NCBI RefSeq assembly: GCF_964340395.1
Contig: NC_135549.1
Location: 16,392,342 to 16,456,341 of the forward strand
Length of the DNA: 64,000 nucleotides
From: Glandiceps talaboti
Taxonomy: Eukaryota; Hemichordata; Enteropneusta; Spengelidae
Direction: 5' to 3'
Positions within the stretch are counted from its first letter, which is position 1; the number at the start of each line of letters is the position of its first letter. Below the pieces are notes generated by a model, which was given only the letters and a program-made list of their open reading frames with translations, was not told where the DNA came from and did not search any database. The position numbers and the translations under genes are program-made. Of the stretch, positions 26,500-40,019 are shown piece after piece.

Positions 26500-29400
26500 G
26501 ACACATTTTTTTCTTCTCAAATTGACTACTTTATCACTGAAATTTGCCACTTTACAGAATGACAACACTGAATACTGTTCTTATGTCCTCCACAACTCAT
26601 CCACACCATCACAATACATTATCACATGCTTTCATTATCACTATATATTGTGAATGTTTTAAATAATTAGTGTGAATTTTATCATTACATTTACAACTGT
26701 CTGGTTGATCAGTTATGACTTACTTACTTAGTCACAAAATAAGGTGATGAAACAATTTTGTCTTCAATATTGTACATTGTAACAGTAATAATGAAGAAAA
26801 AAATTCATGAATTTATCAAAATTTTGTAAATAAAAAAAAAAGTCACAGGGAAAAAGAAGTTCTATTGCACATTCTGAGTCAAAATTAGAGGTAAGTACTG
26901 ATAGAAAAATGTGCAAATTTTGGGTTAAAAAAGAAACACAAATACATCAAAATTGTTATGCAAATTATGTGATATGCTGTTATAATCATGGTTAAAACAC
27001 CATTTAACAATGATGGTGTAGAATTCAAACAAAGGTTTTAATTAGGTTACATTTAAACACTTGTTGAACACACACACACACACACTCACAGGACAGTATG
27101 TTAATTAGAGCATGGAGTATAGATTTCACATCAAAAATAAAAAGAAACACTTGACTGAACCAAGTAAGAAACAAGGCTATCTATTGCTCTAACCTTGAGT
27201 AACATATCATACATTCATACAGACCTCTCTGTCAAATAGACAGAAACACCGTCAAACATATCCAGTCAGTGTGACCAACATGCCCTTGAATATATTTGTA
27301 CATCATTAACATAATATAAATACTATCTTCCATTCAAGCAATTAATGTTAATAGCTGATAAATAACACACATATTTCAGACATTGATAGCAGGGATTCTT
27401 ACACCATGTCTCTTTCATGTTTTAACAACAGATCTAAGGAGAAGCTATAAATTTCTAATAAACAATTTATAATTAGCTTTTACTTCAATATCCATGAATG
27501 TCAATGGCACATATTTACATCTCATCACAATACTAGACTATTTTTAATCATAAAGAGTTTATTATTTGTGTAATAAAAATATGAAAACACATCCTTTGGG
27601 CTTTACAGTAGCAGCTATGTGTTTTCATACGCTTATTAAATTAGTAATTTCACTTACATCTTTATTACATAGAGCGAATTCTCACATTGTCTGCATTATA
27701 TCAAACATGTTTACAGAGTAAATCTTCATTGCTGATAATAAAGAAATATACTAAACATGACTAGAGGTCATGTTTTTTACTTTTTACTCATTTCTCAGTG
27801 GGGTTGCTTTGCTTTCTGATGTCAAGCACAGACACTTTCTCACATCAGTCAGGCTGCACAATTGCTGACTTTATACTCAACATCACGTACGGAGTAGAAG
27901 GAAGACATCACACCAAAGCAATCAGAGATACTTAACAGCAGACTACCAACTGGGAACGCATCAATAAAAAATATTTCATACGGTTTTCTTTCCTTTTTCG
28001 TACAATTTTGTGTCTAAACTATGATCAAGTCTGTCATATGTACAATCAGACCAACTGATTAGCTCTGGGTTCTATTTTCTTTGAGCAATACTTTCAAATT
28101 GAATTCATACAACAATTTAAGGAATTATCACAGTGTGTCTTGCCTATATCAGACGACTTCATTATCAGTATACACAGCACAGGACAAGTCCTTCTATCAG
28201 ACATACACATATATATATATGTATATATACGACTGTGTTATATTATTTCGTTAATGAGCCAATACACTGCAATATAGCCTGAGCTGACTAATGCGTGCGT
28301 GGAATCATTCTGCCATGCATTACACCTATTCAAACATAGCAGTTCCGGCAATACTTTCAAGCTTTTGACAACGTATTTCAATATTCAGCATCTCTCTTGA
28401 AACGGTGTTGGTTATATACTCTACATGGGAGACAGGATGTTCACTTTGAGAAACGTTATTACGGATCAAAAATATCTAAAAAGAAATTCACCGGTTTAAT
28501 GGAAACAGTACAAGAGTGTAAATAGAAAATCAGCCTGACACTAAAGCTATTTGTGCACTAGTACCGTACACATATACTCATGCACACGCAATTATCCATT
28601 GTGTAATTTGTCACAGCATTTTCAGGGCTTGCTATTTTAGCTCTTGGGTTTTTCATTTAGCAATTTTCATTTAGCTTCTTTCATCATGGTGATTTCCTGT
28701 TTCAATATAAACCAATTTAGGATAGAGGAATTAACAGAAATGGAAATAACAGCAGAATGCCTAATATTGACCAATTAGTTAAGTTCACTCCCCACTATTT
28801 TTTATTTTTTTTTAAATCATCTGTAGAGTTAGTTTAGCTGTTGTGCTTTAGGGTGTTTATATCACCAACTGCAAATCTAACTGCTTTATAAAGGATATAT
28901 GTTGCCAAATGAGAACCATTCACTTACGAGGCATATTTAGTTGAACTACATCTAGCATTTAACAATTAATACAAACATGGTGCAATGATACGTATACTGT
29001 GCATGTCAGTACAGGTTGTTGTCACACTATACTGCTACGAATACGCTACAAAAACCAGTCCTCAAGACTCCTGGGAAATTGACTCAATTAGTAATCCGTA
29101 TTGCTGTTCACAGCTAGGAAATCTCACTGGTACCAAGCAAACTCAGTATTTAGATTCAACACGGTACAGCTAACATTCTCTCTCCTTCAACCATTCTATT
29201 TGTTACCACAGCCACCATCAATAGAGTGGGCTCTCTGCTAAAACTAAAAAAGAAGACCGTCCTTGCAGAAATATCAGAACTCGTCAATGTAAATGGGCTT
29301 TTTAAAAATTAAAATACTTGTCCAAATCAACTGACAGAGTCTTGCTTTGTGTTTTTGTGATTCAGCATAGAATAGGACATAGCGAGTACAAAGTTGAGTT

Positions 29401-29785
29401 TATTGAATAACTGCCAAGACTAATTGTGTGTCCACAATAGCTATCCATTAGGGCACAGATTGTTAACTAAAAAGGATATCTGAACCATTCACTTTGTACT
29501 CTCATACAATGTACAACATTCCATCAAATAAGGAATCACAGCTAATCGTACTATTTTTATCAATTCAGTGGTTTTTCTCAATTTGATTATTTTTTTTTTT
29601 TTTTGGTATCTCTTTTTTTGGAGGCAATGACTTTATAAATGCAATGACTTTTCAAAATTTAAAAATTCATTGTGGACTTATAATCCATCACTTGCCATAT
29701 CTCAGAATAATACAAATGTTTCACCTTTGTATTAATGCCAAGTGAAATGAAAATCTAAATTTAGACAAACAAATACTAACCAAAT
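26500..29785. other. No gene recognised
   Basis: No convincing exon was found on either strand. A short palindromic TATATA run sits at 28209-28230 and poly-T runs near 28800 and 29590. This may be gene A intron. Confidence 0.35.
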
Positions 29786-29790
29786 AAATA

Positions 29791-29936
<146 letters not shown>

Positions 29937-30005
29937 CATTTATGTATGATAGCTCTCCAAGGTGATCGAGCACTCTACTTGGCGAAAGAAGAATGAAATT
30001 ATATG

Positions 30006-30008
<3 letters not shown>

Positions 30009-30058
<50 letters not shown>
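30009..30058. repeat. (TA)n microsatellite
   Basis: About 25 TA units, 70 bp from the larger TA block. Confidence 0.97.
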
Positions 30059-30063
<5 letters not shown>

Positions 30064-30922
30064 GCTCAAACCTACAATAATTTGATGACTAACTTTAATT
30101 GTATTAAAATGTTTTTAGTTACAATGTTGTCACAATTAAAACATCTGGTTATCACAATTAAGTTTACAAATGTAAAAAAATAATGGAGGCTGCCCTCTCT
30201 TTGACGCTGATGATTTCCCCAGATGAATGATAAAAGTACACTTGTTAAATTTTACGTGTTAATTAGGAAGAGCTGATAACACTATAACCTTTCATCTGAT
30301 GATACAGAAGCTACTTTCACATGTAGAACATAAATCAAACAAAAGGCACTCGTTACAAAAAATGACGGCTATTTATCATTCCCTCATTACATAAATATAT
30401 TGGCAGTAGTTGAGATGGGGCTACTTGGTATTTAATGATGTAGGAATGCACCCCGGGGACCAATTTCACTGAAAGTCAAAACTTCTTTAAAATCCCTCCA
30501 AACTTTGCAATATGAAAGCTTACTCCTTTCGAAATGATAAAATAAATTTGGGGTTTAGCATCCTGTTTTCAAGGAAATTGGCAAGCTGTTATTTTCCCCC
30601 ATAAAAAAAGTTAGCATTGTATTCGGTGGCCATATTGGATTCTAAAATGACTTAATTTTGTTATCATTTTGACTTTTCTTTTTTAAAAAATGTACCTAGA
30701 TCACTTTGAATTTGACCTGTTTCAAAAAAAAAGATGTGCCCATGATTTTTATTCTTGATTTTAACTGAGAATGCGTTTGACATTTCTTGAAGACATTAAC
30801 AGCAATACTTTGATATTTCTACTTTTGAGGTGCATAATACAGTAATAGCATCCTATAGGTGAGATATAGGATGGTTGTACTTAAGATTACTGAGTGACAA
30901 TGATATATATATATATACTTAC

Positions 30923-31004
30923 TTGGGTGAGATAGTCAATCCCTGTCACATTGTCCAGTACTGTTGTCAGCCAGCTACCTATACCTCTGGACCATTCATT
31001 AACA
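30923..31004 (-). CDS. Gene A exon 2: alpha-2/delta N-terminal segment
   Basis: The acceptor is CATTTTACAG and the donor is GTAAGTATAT. The first base completes the split Val of exon 1 and the frame stays open for 27 codons to phase 0. The peptide includes VNEWSRGIGSWL and VTGIDYLTQ with an N-V-T glycosylation site. From memory of the family, it aligns without gaps to the start of mature vertebrate alpha-2/delta-1, sharing W, L, T, G and L at the same spacing. This is the segment before the VWA_N domain. Alpha-2/delta subunits are secreted-side, membrane-anchored partners that raise surface levels of high-voltage calcium channels. Later exons (VWA with its metal site, Cache domains) were not found in this window. 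Confidence 0.6.
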
Positions 31005-31471
31005 CTGTAAAATGTCACAGCAAAAATATCTTACTTCATATTATCAATATAAATATTACATGAGAAAGTATCGATGTATGGATATAATCCCTTGTCGATA
31101 AAGGGCAAGTCTGATTTTGCATACACTTTAACACAAATATTCAGGTTCAAGAAATGTCATGTGTCATCATTTTGCCATGGTTCAGAACTCGGCATCCACT
31201 GAGAGAGTAAAACACAAATTTTGACTTTCCTGTCAGAAAAATATTTCTTCTTGTGCATATAATTTGTTAACTTTTACAGAATAAATTTTTTTCGTAACGT
31301 TACTGCTTAAATATGAGAAAATAACATCACAACTGGTAAAATAGTGAGGTGTCTATAAATACACAATTTATACATTTATCTCAATATAATCAAATGTGCT
31401 GAAATTCAACAAAAAATTCGCTGGGAGACAAACAAACAAACAAACAGTTTTCAAGATGTTCAGTAAAATGG

Positions 31472-31474
<3 letters not shown>

Positions 31475-31523
<49 letters not shown>

Positions 31524-31556
31524 GCACAGGCACACACACACACACACACACACACA
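31475..31556. repeat. (CA)n microsatellite with GCAC interruptions
   Basis: CA array broken near 31520 by CGCACGCACAGG. It lies in gene A intron 1. Confidence 0.97.
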
Positions 31557-31790
31557 AATATGTGAATTAGATATAGATTCTTCCCTTGGCTATACTTTAA
31601 TGGACAAGTATGATGAGAATGAAGTAATAAAACATAGCATTTGCCTGGCTTGACATGACAGATACACATCAAGGTAATAGATAAAGTCCTGTGCACACGT
31701 TTTGAGATTTAACCCAACTAAGTGCAAAAAAGACAGTAAACATAACAGAATAACTGCAAGCATGTGTGGAAAGAGTAAATAAATTCAGTG

Positions 31791-32016
31791 ACAAATGAAT
31801 GAATGAATGAATGAATGAATGAATGAATGAATGAATGAATGAATGAATGAATGAATGAATGAATGAATGAATGAACGAACGAACAAATGAACAAACAAAC
31901 GAATGGACAAACGAATGAATGAACGAACGAACGAATGAATGAATGAATGAATGAACAAATAAACAAATGAGAAAGAAAGGAAGAAAAAAGAATGAATGAA
32001 GGAATGAAGGAATGAA
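31791..32016. repeat. (GAAT)n tetranucleotide array
   Basis: A pure GAAT core to about 31875 is followed by GAAC, AAAC and GGAA variants. It creates facing open frames of up to 148 codons on the minus strand that are not genes. Confidence 0.97.
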
Positions 32017-32666
32017 CATACAGAATCGACAGAAACACAAAATGTATGAAATAATTTCACTGTCAATATGACTGTCTGTCATGGGTTCACTCGATATGAG
32101 AATGAACGGTGACATAACTTCCGGATACTATTATTCCTCCCGTACAAGTCATCATTCGGATAAATTCCACAATTCATAACCGCCCTTCGCCTATATCCAC
32201 TCTCTTTTTTTGTAAATTGTATCGCCTGTACAAATGTTTTCACATTACTACTTGTAACTTGACATTTGATTTGGTTCACTTCTCGGTTTTCGAACTTATT
32301 AAAAGCTGGGGATTTAAAAGCTTATTTGTAAACGAGAAGCAGTAACACTGCACAAATACAGATATGCGACACTATTCCTGCCTCTGTCAGCCTCTGAAAC
32401 TTTGAGGGAACTGGAGAACATGTTGAGCCTAGGCAAATATCACAGATTCCTTCTGAATACTTAACTTCGCTGTGCACGATATGTACTCGATGAATATTGT
32501 TCAGCGTAAAGAACTATCGCGTATCGCAACAAACTCCGCTACCAATGGTTTCATGTCCAGTCCTTAAACACACAGTCAATACATCCATGTTTCGCAAACC
32601 TGCACTCAACTCGCAAAAAAAATTAACAATGTATTTCCTTTCTCTGTCTACAGATCTTCCACTTAC

Positions 32667-32746
32667 ACTGCAAGCGATGGATGTTCCTGTGCCTTTACAT
32701 TCACAAGCAGCAGAAGCAACAGCGAACATGTTGACAACTTCGCCAT
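32667..32746 (-). CDS. Gene A exon 1: signal peptide of alpha-2/delta-like protein
   Basis: The ATG sits in a good context (CAAGATGG) and is followed by MAKLSTCSLLLLLLVNVKA, a textbook secretory signal. A signal-peptidase site is predicted between A19 and Q20 (V-K-A before the cut). The mature start QEHPSLA follows. The exon ends in phase 2 at the donor GTAAGTGG. A longer open frame on the same strand in another phase has no ATG at its head and no signal character, so it was not used. Transcription should start within the next few hundred bases upstream; no TATA box was evident. Confidence 0.7.
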
Positions 32747-33380
32747 CTTGAAATTCCAGCTGCAAATCACCAACAGCCTCGCTCTCACCAACGGCACTGC
32801 TTTTGCCTCACTTTCAATTTCCGGCTACTGAATTACGCATTTAACTTTTTCTCATAGTGTTACCAGCACAGTGCACGGAATCTATGATAGCGTTAAAATT
32901 ACGATCAATTACATACGCTACCACTTGATTACATCGAGTAAAAGAAATTGATTCCATTCAAAAATAATAATAATGCTTGGGGCTTTATTTCACCGGTGAA
33001 TTGGTGCACACCGTAGCCTTTCCTTCATCACTGCCTTCAATGGTCCATAGCAGCAAACAGTGAACAAATACAAACTGTAATTATACAAATAGATAATAAT
33101 CGAAGGAATCTTTGAACAAAACTGGCAATGGATATATATTATATAGTAGATATGGCCTAGAGGAGTTGTCACGAATCTGTTTTCATGGGGGTTTCTTAAA
33201 GTATGGCTGGCAAAATAGTATTGATTACGCAGACAGAGAAAGATGTGATTTCATATAAAGAGATCTATATACAAAATTGTCTGATGTTGTCCCTGTTTTT
33301 CGCACATTGTTGTGTCAATTTTTTGGCAGTCAATAAATATGTTGTGCGAATACTAGAACTGTACATATGATTGTACACTC
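32747..33380 (-). promoter_or_regulatory. Presumed 5' region of gene A
   Basis: This segment lies directly upstream of the signal-peptide ATG and is the likely 5' UTR and core promoter. No TATA box at a sensible distance was seen, and the call rests on position only. It is bounded on the far side by the 88-bp CT array at 33387-33475. Confidence 0.3.
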
Positions 33381-33384
33381 TTCA

Positions 33385-33386
<2 letters not shown>

Positions 33387-33475
<89 letters not shown>
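33387..33475. repeat. (CT)n microsatellite upstream of gene A
   Basis: About 44 uninterrupted CT units, ending 0.7 kb upstream of the gene A start codon. Read on the gene's strand it is (GA)n. Confidence 0.98.
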
Positions 33476-33479
<4 letters not shown>

Positions 33480-34735
33480 CACATCCGAAGCTTCATGAAT
33501 TATGAAATATTACACTCTGATCAATAAAAGTTATATTTTTATTATCTGTTGTTTTGTTCTCCTCTTCTCTAAGAATCCCATATCGACTACGACGCCCTGG
33601 ACTTGTGCAGCTGCTGCAGTCGATCCCTCCATATAGTACAGTACGTATACCATGTGCAATTATGAATTTTATGGAAATACGAAAACAAACTACTTTTCCT
33701 TGGCCTTCAGCCAATTTAAAAGTATTTGAAAGCGTAGCTGGCTTTTAATGGCTATAGCAAATCACTGTTTTTAAATTCGCCAATTAATTTTAGGTATGCC
33801 GTGTATTTCTTGTACGTAATTCACATTAAGGGTTAGCAAAATTAATAAGGCCTTAGTTTCCATTATGTTCATCTCGGGAGATTTTGGCTTTCTCTCGGGA
33901 CTTTTAATGCCCCTAAAATTAGCAAGAAGAAAACATGCAGGTGTTTACGGGCTTTCACTTAACGCTAAAATCTTAACACCGCACTGTCGGTTTCTAATGT
34001 ATAAGTCGTTGTACATTTCGAACATTTGTTACTAATTGCTAATTGAACGGCTGTCAAGGGACTCGTCAGTTTTCTTTAAAACCATCGGTTATTGTCATTA
34101 TCTAGTGATAAGCAGCTGTTGTTTCGCTTTTTCTTTGTAAATGTCAAATTGTGGATGGATCCTGTTGACGTCACCGAATATCACACTCTTAGCATTACTA
34201 TGACAACTTACACTACTTTGAGAAAGAGATGAAATCGGTGTTGTTGTTGTTGTTGTTGTTGTTTTATCACAATAATCGTGCAGTTAGTCAGGCAATAGTA
34301 TTCCGGTTATGCCGCGAGTTTTAGAACTGCACTGCCAAATTTATTCCTTTGACAACTGTGCTATTTGGATACTAGTAGCTAGCTATATGTTTAGAGGAAA
34401 CTTCCCGGTGCGACGAACGCATGTAATTCGATTGCAGAGATTGAAAAAAAAGTTTGCTAATCACTGTCATTGATACATCTGTCACAAGTAGTTGTTCCCA
34501 TGGCAACCGTATTTCTTTTCAGTTCTGGATATACGTCGTTCGTTGGCGCTATAACTTTAGTGCAATAAGGCAACTAAAATTGAGATTTAATTTCGTCTTC
34601 AAAGAAGTCCAATTTACAAATCACTGAAGCTAAAACAGATTTTCGGTGTCTATTTTATAGAAGCTTGGCGGAAATGGTTGTGTGACACGAGTGTGTGACT
34701 TTATGGTGTATATACTGCTATATATTCACTTCTGG
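33480..34735. other. No gene recognised; holds (TTG)n at 34238-34263
   Basis: Unique-looking sequence between gene A and the next microsatellite. A CREB-like TGACGTCA occurs near 34169. Confidence 0.35.
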
Positions 34736-34739
34736 CAGG

Positions 34740-34743
<4 letters not shown>

Positions 34744-34809
<66 letters not shown>
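34744..34809. repeat. (GT)n microsatellite
   Basis: About 33 GT units, followed by GT-rich imperfect sequence to about 34915. Confidence 0.97.
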
Positions 34810-34812
<3 letters not shown>

Positions 34813-34944
34813 TTGCGGTTGGGTGGGTGGGCGATTGAGTGAATGTGTATGCGTTTGTGGTTGTATATGTATATGTGAGTCGATATGTATTCGTACGTAC
34901 GTACATGCGTGTGTGATGTCCTTATCATTACACAAACTAAGTTA

Positions 34945-36005
<1,061 letters not shown>

Positions 36006-36010
36006 GACAG

Positions 36011-36240
36011 GGTGGTTCCTTCAGTGAGACCTCAGCGGCAGTTGTGAATATTTTTTCGTTTTCAGTTATTCTCTTACACTGTATTTGCAATGATAAGGTA
36101 AGTGAATCCTTCATTATTATACATGCAAACATACATGCAAACATGCATACATACATACATACATACATACATACATACATACATACATACATACATACAT
36201 ACATACATACATACATACATACATACATACATACATACAT

Positions 36241-36335
<95 letters not shown>

Positions 36336-36400
36336 GTCAGTCAGTGAGTCAGACAGACAGACAGACAGACAGACAGTCATGCATACATACATACATACAT

Positions 36401-36435
<35 letters not shown>

Positions 36436-37573
36436 TGCAGTCAGACAGACACAGTCACAGAAGAACATACTATAATACATCAGCTAGCCCCTAGAGACTT
36501 CTTACTACCTCTGTCCAGTCATTAATTCTCATTCATAATATCTACTTTGCAGCAAGGGTGGCAAACACTATAATTATCATGTACCACACCTTGTTGCCTC
36601 CGCAATCTATTTACCCATACAGTCAGAACGGTCCATCATGAATGCTAAATCTACCGTACAAGCATTGTGATGTTTTTTAGCAATGATTGTGGAACATGGT
36701 CAGGAATGATGACTGTGTTAGACATTTCTACAGTAAAGCTATTTACAGTCAGAAATTAGGACTACATGACAGAACATGCATCACTGTGTTTATCTTTACA
36801 CTAACATGCATCAGCTTTTTAGCTGTTTCATTCTAGTCAGTAACTCTCAATTTTGGATTGTGAATTTGTTATGGAGTTCTGGGATGGGTGTTGTGTGTGA
36901 TGGGGAAGGAAAGCAGGACTTTAATTAATATTCCAAATGCAAGACAAATCATCCTAGGTGGTGAAAACTGTTTCCGAATACAAAATATAAAAATTTCCAT
37001 TCATGAAAAGTTGTATGTAATAAGCCCAATAAAAATGTTATTAAATACAATAAGAAAAACCTTTCAATTTTTTTGAGCATCATATCCCAAATCTTTCATT
37101 AACACATGGTTGTTTTGTTATCTCCATATTACCATTTAAATGATGCTGAACATGCACACTCATGCTTTACAAGTCGAGGGCGCCATACAACAAACATGTC
37201 TGTTATTTCAAGGTTATTGTATTTTGTGTGTGTCATGGTAGGCTGTCACTATTATAGATTATTTTCAAGGATTGCAAGAAAGTAAAAGGAACCAGAATTC
37301 TCCCACCAATGGACAAGGTAGAAAAAAAAATCTATTTACGTTCCCCAGTGATCCCAACTAAAATTATGGCACATTTTACAAAAATTGCTATTATACTAGG
37401 TATGGAATTCTGTGAATTTTAGAATACACAACTGGAGCAAACATCAATATTGTACCCCCTTGCAGCATGTTCTACTGAAGTGCTGGTCTATAAGATACTA
37501 TTGTGTTGTGTTCACATATCAGCCAGCACTCATGGACATGGCTGAACCCCAATTAATAATTCATCACACCTGA
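36011..37573 (+). CDS. Weak three-exon candidate on the plus strand
   Basis: Three open segments with plausible splice sites share phase 0. They are 36011-36097 (acceptor TTCCGGACAG, donor GTAAGTG; SETSAAVVNIFSFSVILLHC), 37258-37317 (acceptor ATTATAG, weak donor GTAGAA; KDCKKVKGTRILPPMDK) and 37466-37573 (acceptor CCCCCTTGCAG, ending TGA). Together they give a hydrophobic segment followed by a basic segment. No start exon, no family resemblance and an 1160-bp microsatellite-filled intron make this uncertain. The segments may be chance. Confidence 0.18.
36143..36436. repeat. Compound (ATAC)n(AGAC)n microsatellite, copy 2
   Basis: About 24 ATAC units to 36240, then AGAC units, an AGTC interruption near 36336, more AGAC, a short ATAC block near 36385 and AGAC again. 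It has the same order as the array 1.1 kb upstream. Confidence 0.97.
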
Positions 37574-37579
37574 TGGCAG

Positions 37580-39675
37580 TCTACTATACTGAACTGTATG
37601 TTTCCCTGTATTCTTTACAAAGCTGTGACTGTAAATACAATCCACGTCTCAGCCATAATAGCATGTACTTCAGTACTGTAAATATTCTGTTGCAGAACAA
37701 CACTAACAAGTGTTGACATGCAAAGATATCATTTATGATTCTTGATTTGAGGTGGAAGGGTGCAAGGACAGTGGGATCCAGGCAGGTATGAAGTACCAGT
37801 ACCTAGCCAAGTATCCAATCGACCATCGTCTTTAACCACAGCCTCTTTTATGGCACTGTCTAAGATATACCACCAAGAGGTTATTTCACAGTGTTGCGGA
37901 AGAAATAACAGCTCTGGTTTGCGAGAACACCAATCGACTGGCTGAATCTATGGCGGTATTTTATACAACAGTGACCAAGTTTTAGTGCAGTAACAGCTTC
38001 AGATGGATACTTGCAAAGTGAACTGTGGCCTAGTGAACTACTCTGAATAGTGGAGCTGCTTTGTGTATTAATAATTAACAAATGTGGATGTCAAAAACAA
38101 ATGAAAGGGCCACAGTCGATCAACAGAGCGATTTATACAACCTTCCTTTGAACAAGTACACACTAACTGTGTCAGTAGGTCAAAGGTTATCTAATAGTAC
38201 ATTTCTAGGATAAGTTATGATTGCTATAAACAAAATACAAATTACACAAGAGACATTGTAAATGCGCTTAAAACTTACTATAAACTTTATTTGATTCTTT
38301 CAATAATTTCCAAATAATCAAAAAATGACATCACATGTGACAAGATAATAATACTGATCAAAGGACAAACTTACAGATATACAAGAATACACAGGTTACA
38401 AGCAATGGGGATCATGTAAGATTACAAATCCAGAGAATTACTACATCAATTAAATTGAAATGTGAAAATCTACGCAGAAAAAATACTGTATACAATGAGA
38501 ACTATGACAAGTACACAAGTGAAAACACCAATGAATCAAAAGGAATACCACCATTCATCTACTCAAAGCAAAATTTGATGGATGTCCTAGGACATACACT
38601 AGTATTTACACACACATGCACATCAAAATCATAACTATTTGAAAGGTAATGACCCAATATATATAATGTTGCAGTTTTACAATTGCAAAGATTGACACTC
38701 ATCATGAATTACAAGAGCCAAGCACACGCTTGTAAGTCAAAATCTGATAAATATCTAGCACTGAATAAATTCCTCATTCAACTTACACATGCAAAATATA
38801 ACATGGCTAAGCAAAACATAGATACATGTACTTTACTTTACACATAATTTGTCGTGTCAGCACAGAAAGGTCGTATCTGTTATGCAATTGTATAGGCAGA
38901 TATGACTTTCCTGCACTGATGCAATGTATACCCTTGCATTGGTCTATGCGTGGAACACAACTGCAGGACATAAAGGCATCATTATACCAACTGGTAATAT
39001 GCATTTAGGAGCCATGAACATTTCAGTTCTGCTATAACATATACACTTCTACCTACTTCCATAACTTGTCAATGCATGTAATAATGTCCATGCCAAGGAC
39101 CCAATTAATCATGAATGAGGAACAAGTTTCAAATTAGCGTTTCCTGAAAATCACGATGCTTAATGGAAGTGATGTAAAAATCATGAAATGACTTGCCAGA
39201 GCTTGGCCCAAGTTTACAAAAATGCCTTTATTTCCTTATCAGAGGCGTCCCATTTTAAATGAGTTGTTATCAAGTTTTGGCATTCCTTTCCAAACTTACA
39301 TATTTTACTACAACCATGTTATCTCACATAGGTTGAAATGGCATACATATAAAAATAGAGAAAAACAAGCATCAGAACAATGCTACAGTTCTGTGAAACA
39401 TCAAAAATGAAAAAGAAAAGTATTAGAAAATACCACGTCAGAGTAAACAGTGCACTTACATCAGTGCATATCAGTCAAGCAAACATAAAAATATCAAAGG
39501 TATGCTGTTTGCTTATTTTCATGGTCCTGATTATACCAGTATTTGAAGAACCTTCTGGAAGTATAAACATAGCATGCCAAGTTGTCCCTAAGCTTTGCAC
39601 ATGAATTAAGTAATCAATTTTCTATTAGACGTAAAGTGACGAATTGTCCAGTCCATACACATTCCAAACTTAACC
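37580..39675. other. No gene recognised
   Basis: A small imperfect hairpin at about 38853-38925 (aaaggtcgtatctg against cagatatgacttt) explains facing open frames on both strands. A segment near 37898-37925 is the reverse complement of part of the transposon at 56.3 kb. Confidence 0.4.
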
Positions 39676-39679
39676 AACC

Positions 39680-40013
39680 TTATACCATGCATGAGCCAAA
39701 AAATATGGAATATATACACTGGTTGTTCTACGTCAGAGCAATGCGCGTCTATATAACAACAATGCATATGTCACTGGTGCTGCTGTGATCGAAATAAGAG
39801 TTGTTCAAAATTGCCATTACTTTCCCCAATGTTTCTTTGATATTACTGGTACTTGTATAATTATGTTATTCCCCAGTATTTTTCTTCATTCAGCCAGAAA
39901 ATACTTGTGATCTAAGGGTTGTAACTACTCATCTAGTGACTTGTAGTGACAAAGGCCCCTTAGGTCACTTGTATTTTCCTTGGTTGAACGAAGAAAAATA
40001 TTGGGGGAATAAC
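39680..40013. mobile_element. MITE-like element with internal hairpin, copy 2
   Basis: Homologous to 12463-12806 throughout and in the same orientation. The foldback half runs from gttattccccagtattttt at 39865 to aaaaatattgggggaataac ending at 40013. Sequence between the arms (aaaggccccttaggtcac) is well conserved between copies. Confidence 0.75.
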
Positions 40014-40019
40014 ATGTAA

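Larger units (their letters stand above)
31005..32666 (-). other. Gene A intron 1
   Basis: A 1.66-kb intron with GTAAGTGG and TTTTACAG ends. It contains a (CA)n array at 31475-31556 and a long GAAT tetranucleotide array at 31791-32016. The SFIH-type readings across the latter are repeat translations, not protein. Confidence 0.55.

Noticed and set aside
31669-32115. 148-codon minus-strand frame rich in FIHS
   Set aside because: Translation of the GAAT tetranucleotide array, with no independent coding sequence.
32514-32765. 83-codon minus-strand frame over gene A exon 1
   Set aside because: It lacks an ATG at its head; another phase gives a proper start context, a signal peptide and a donor.
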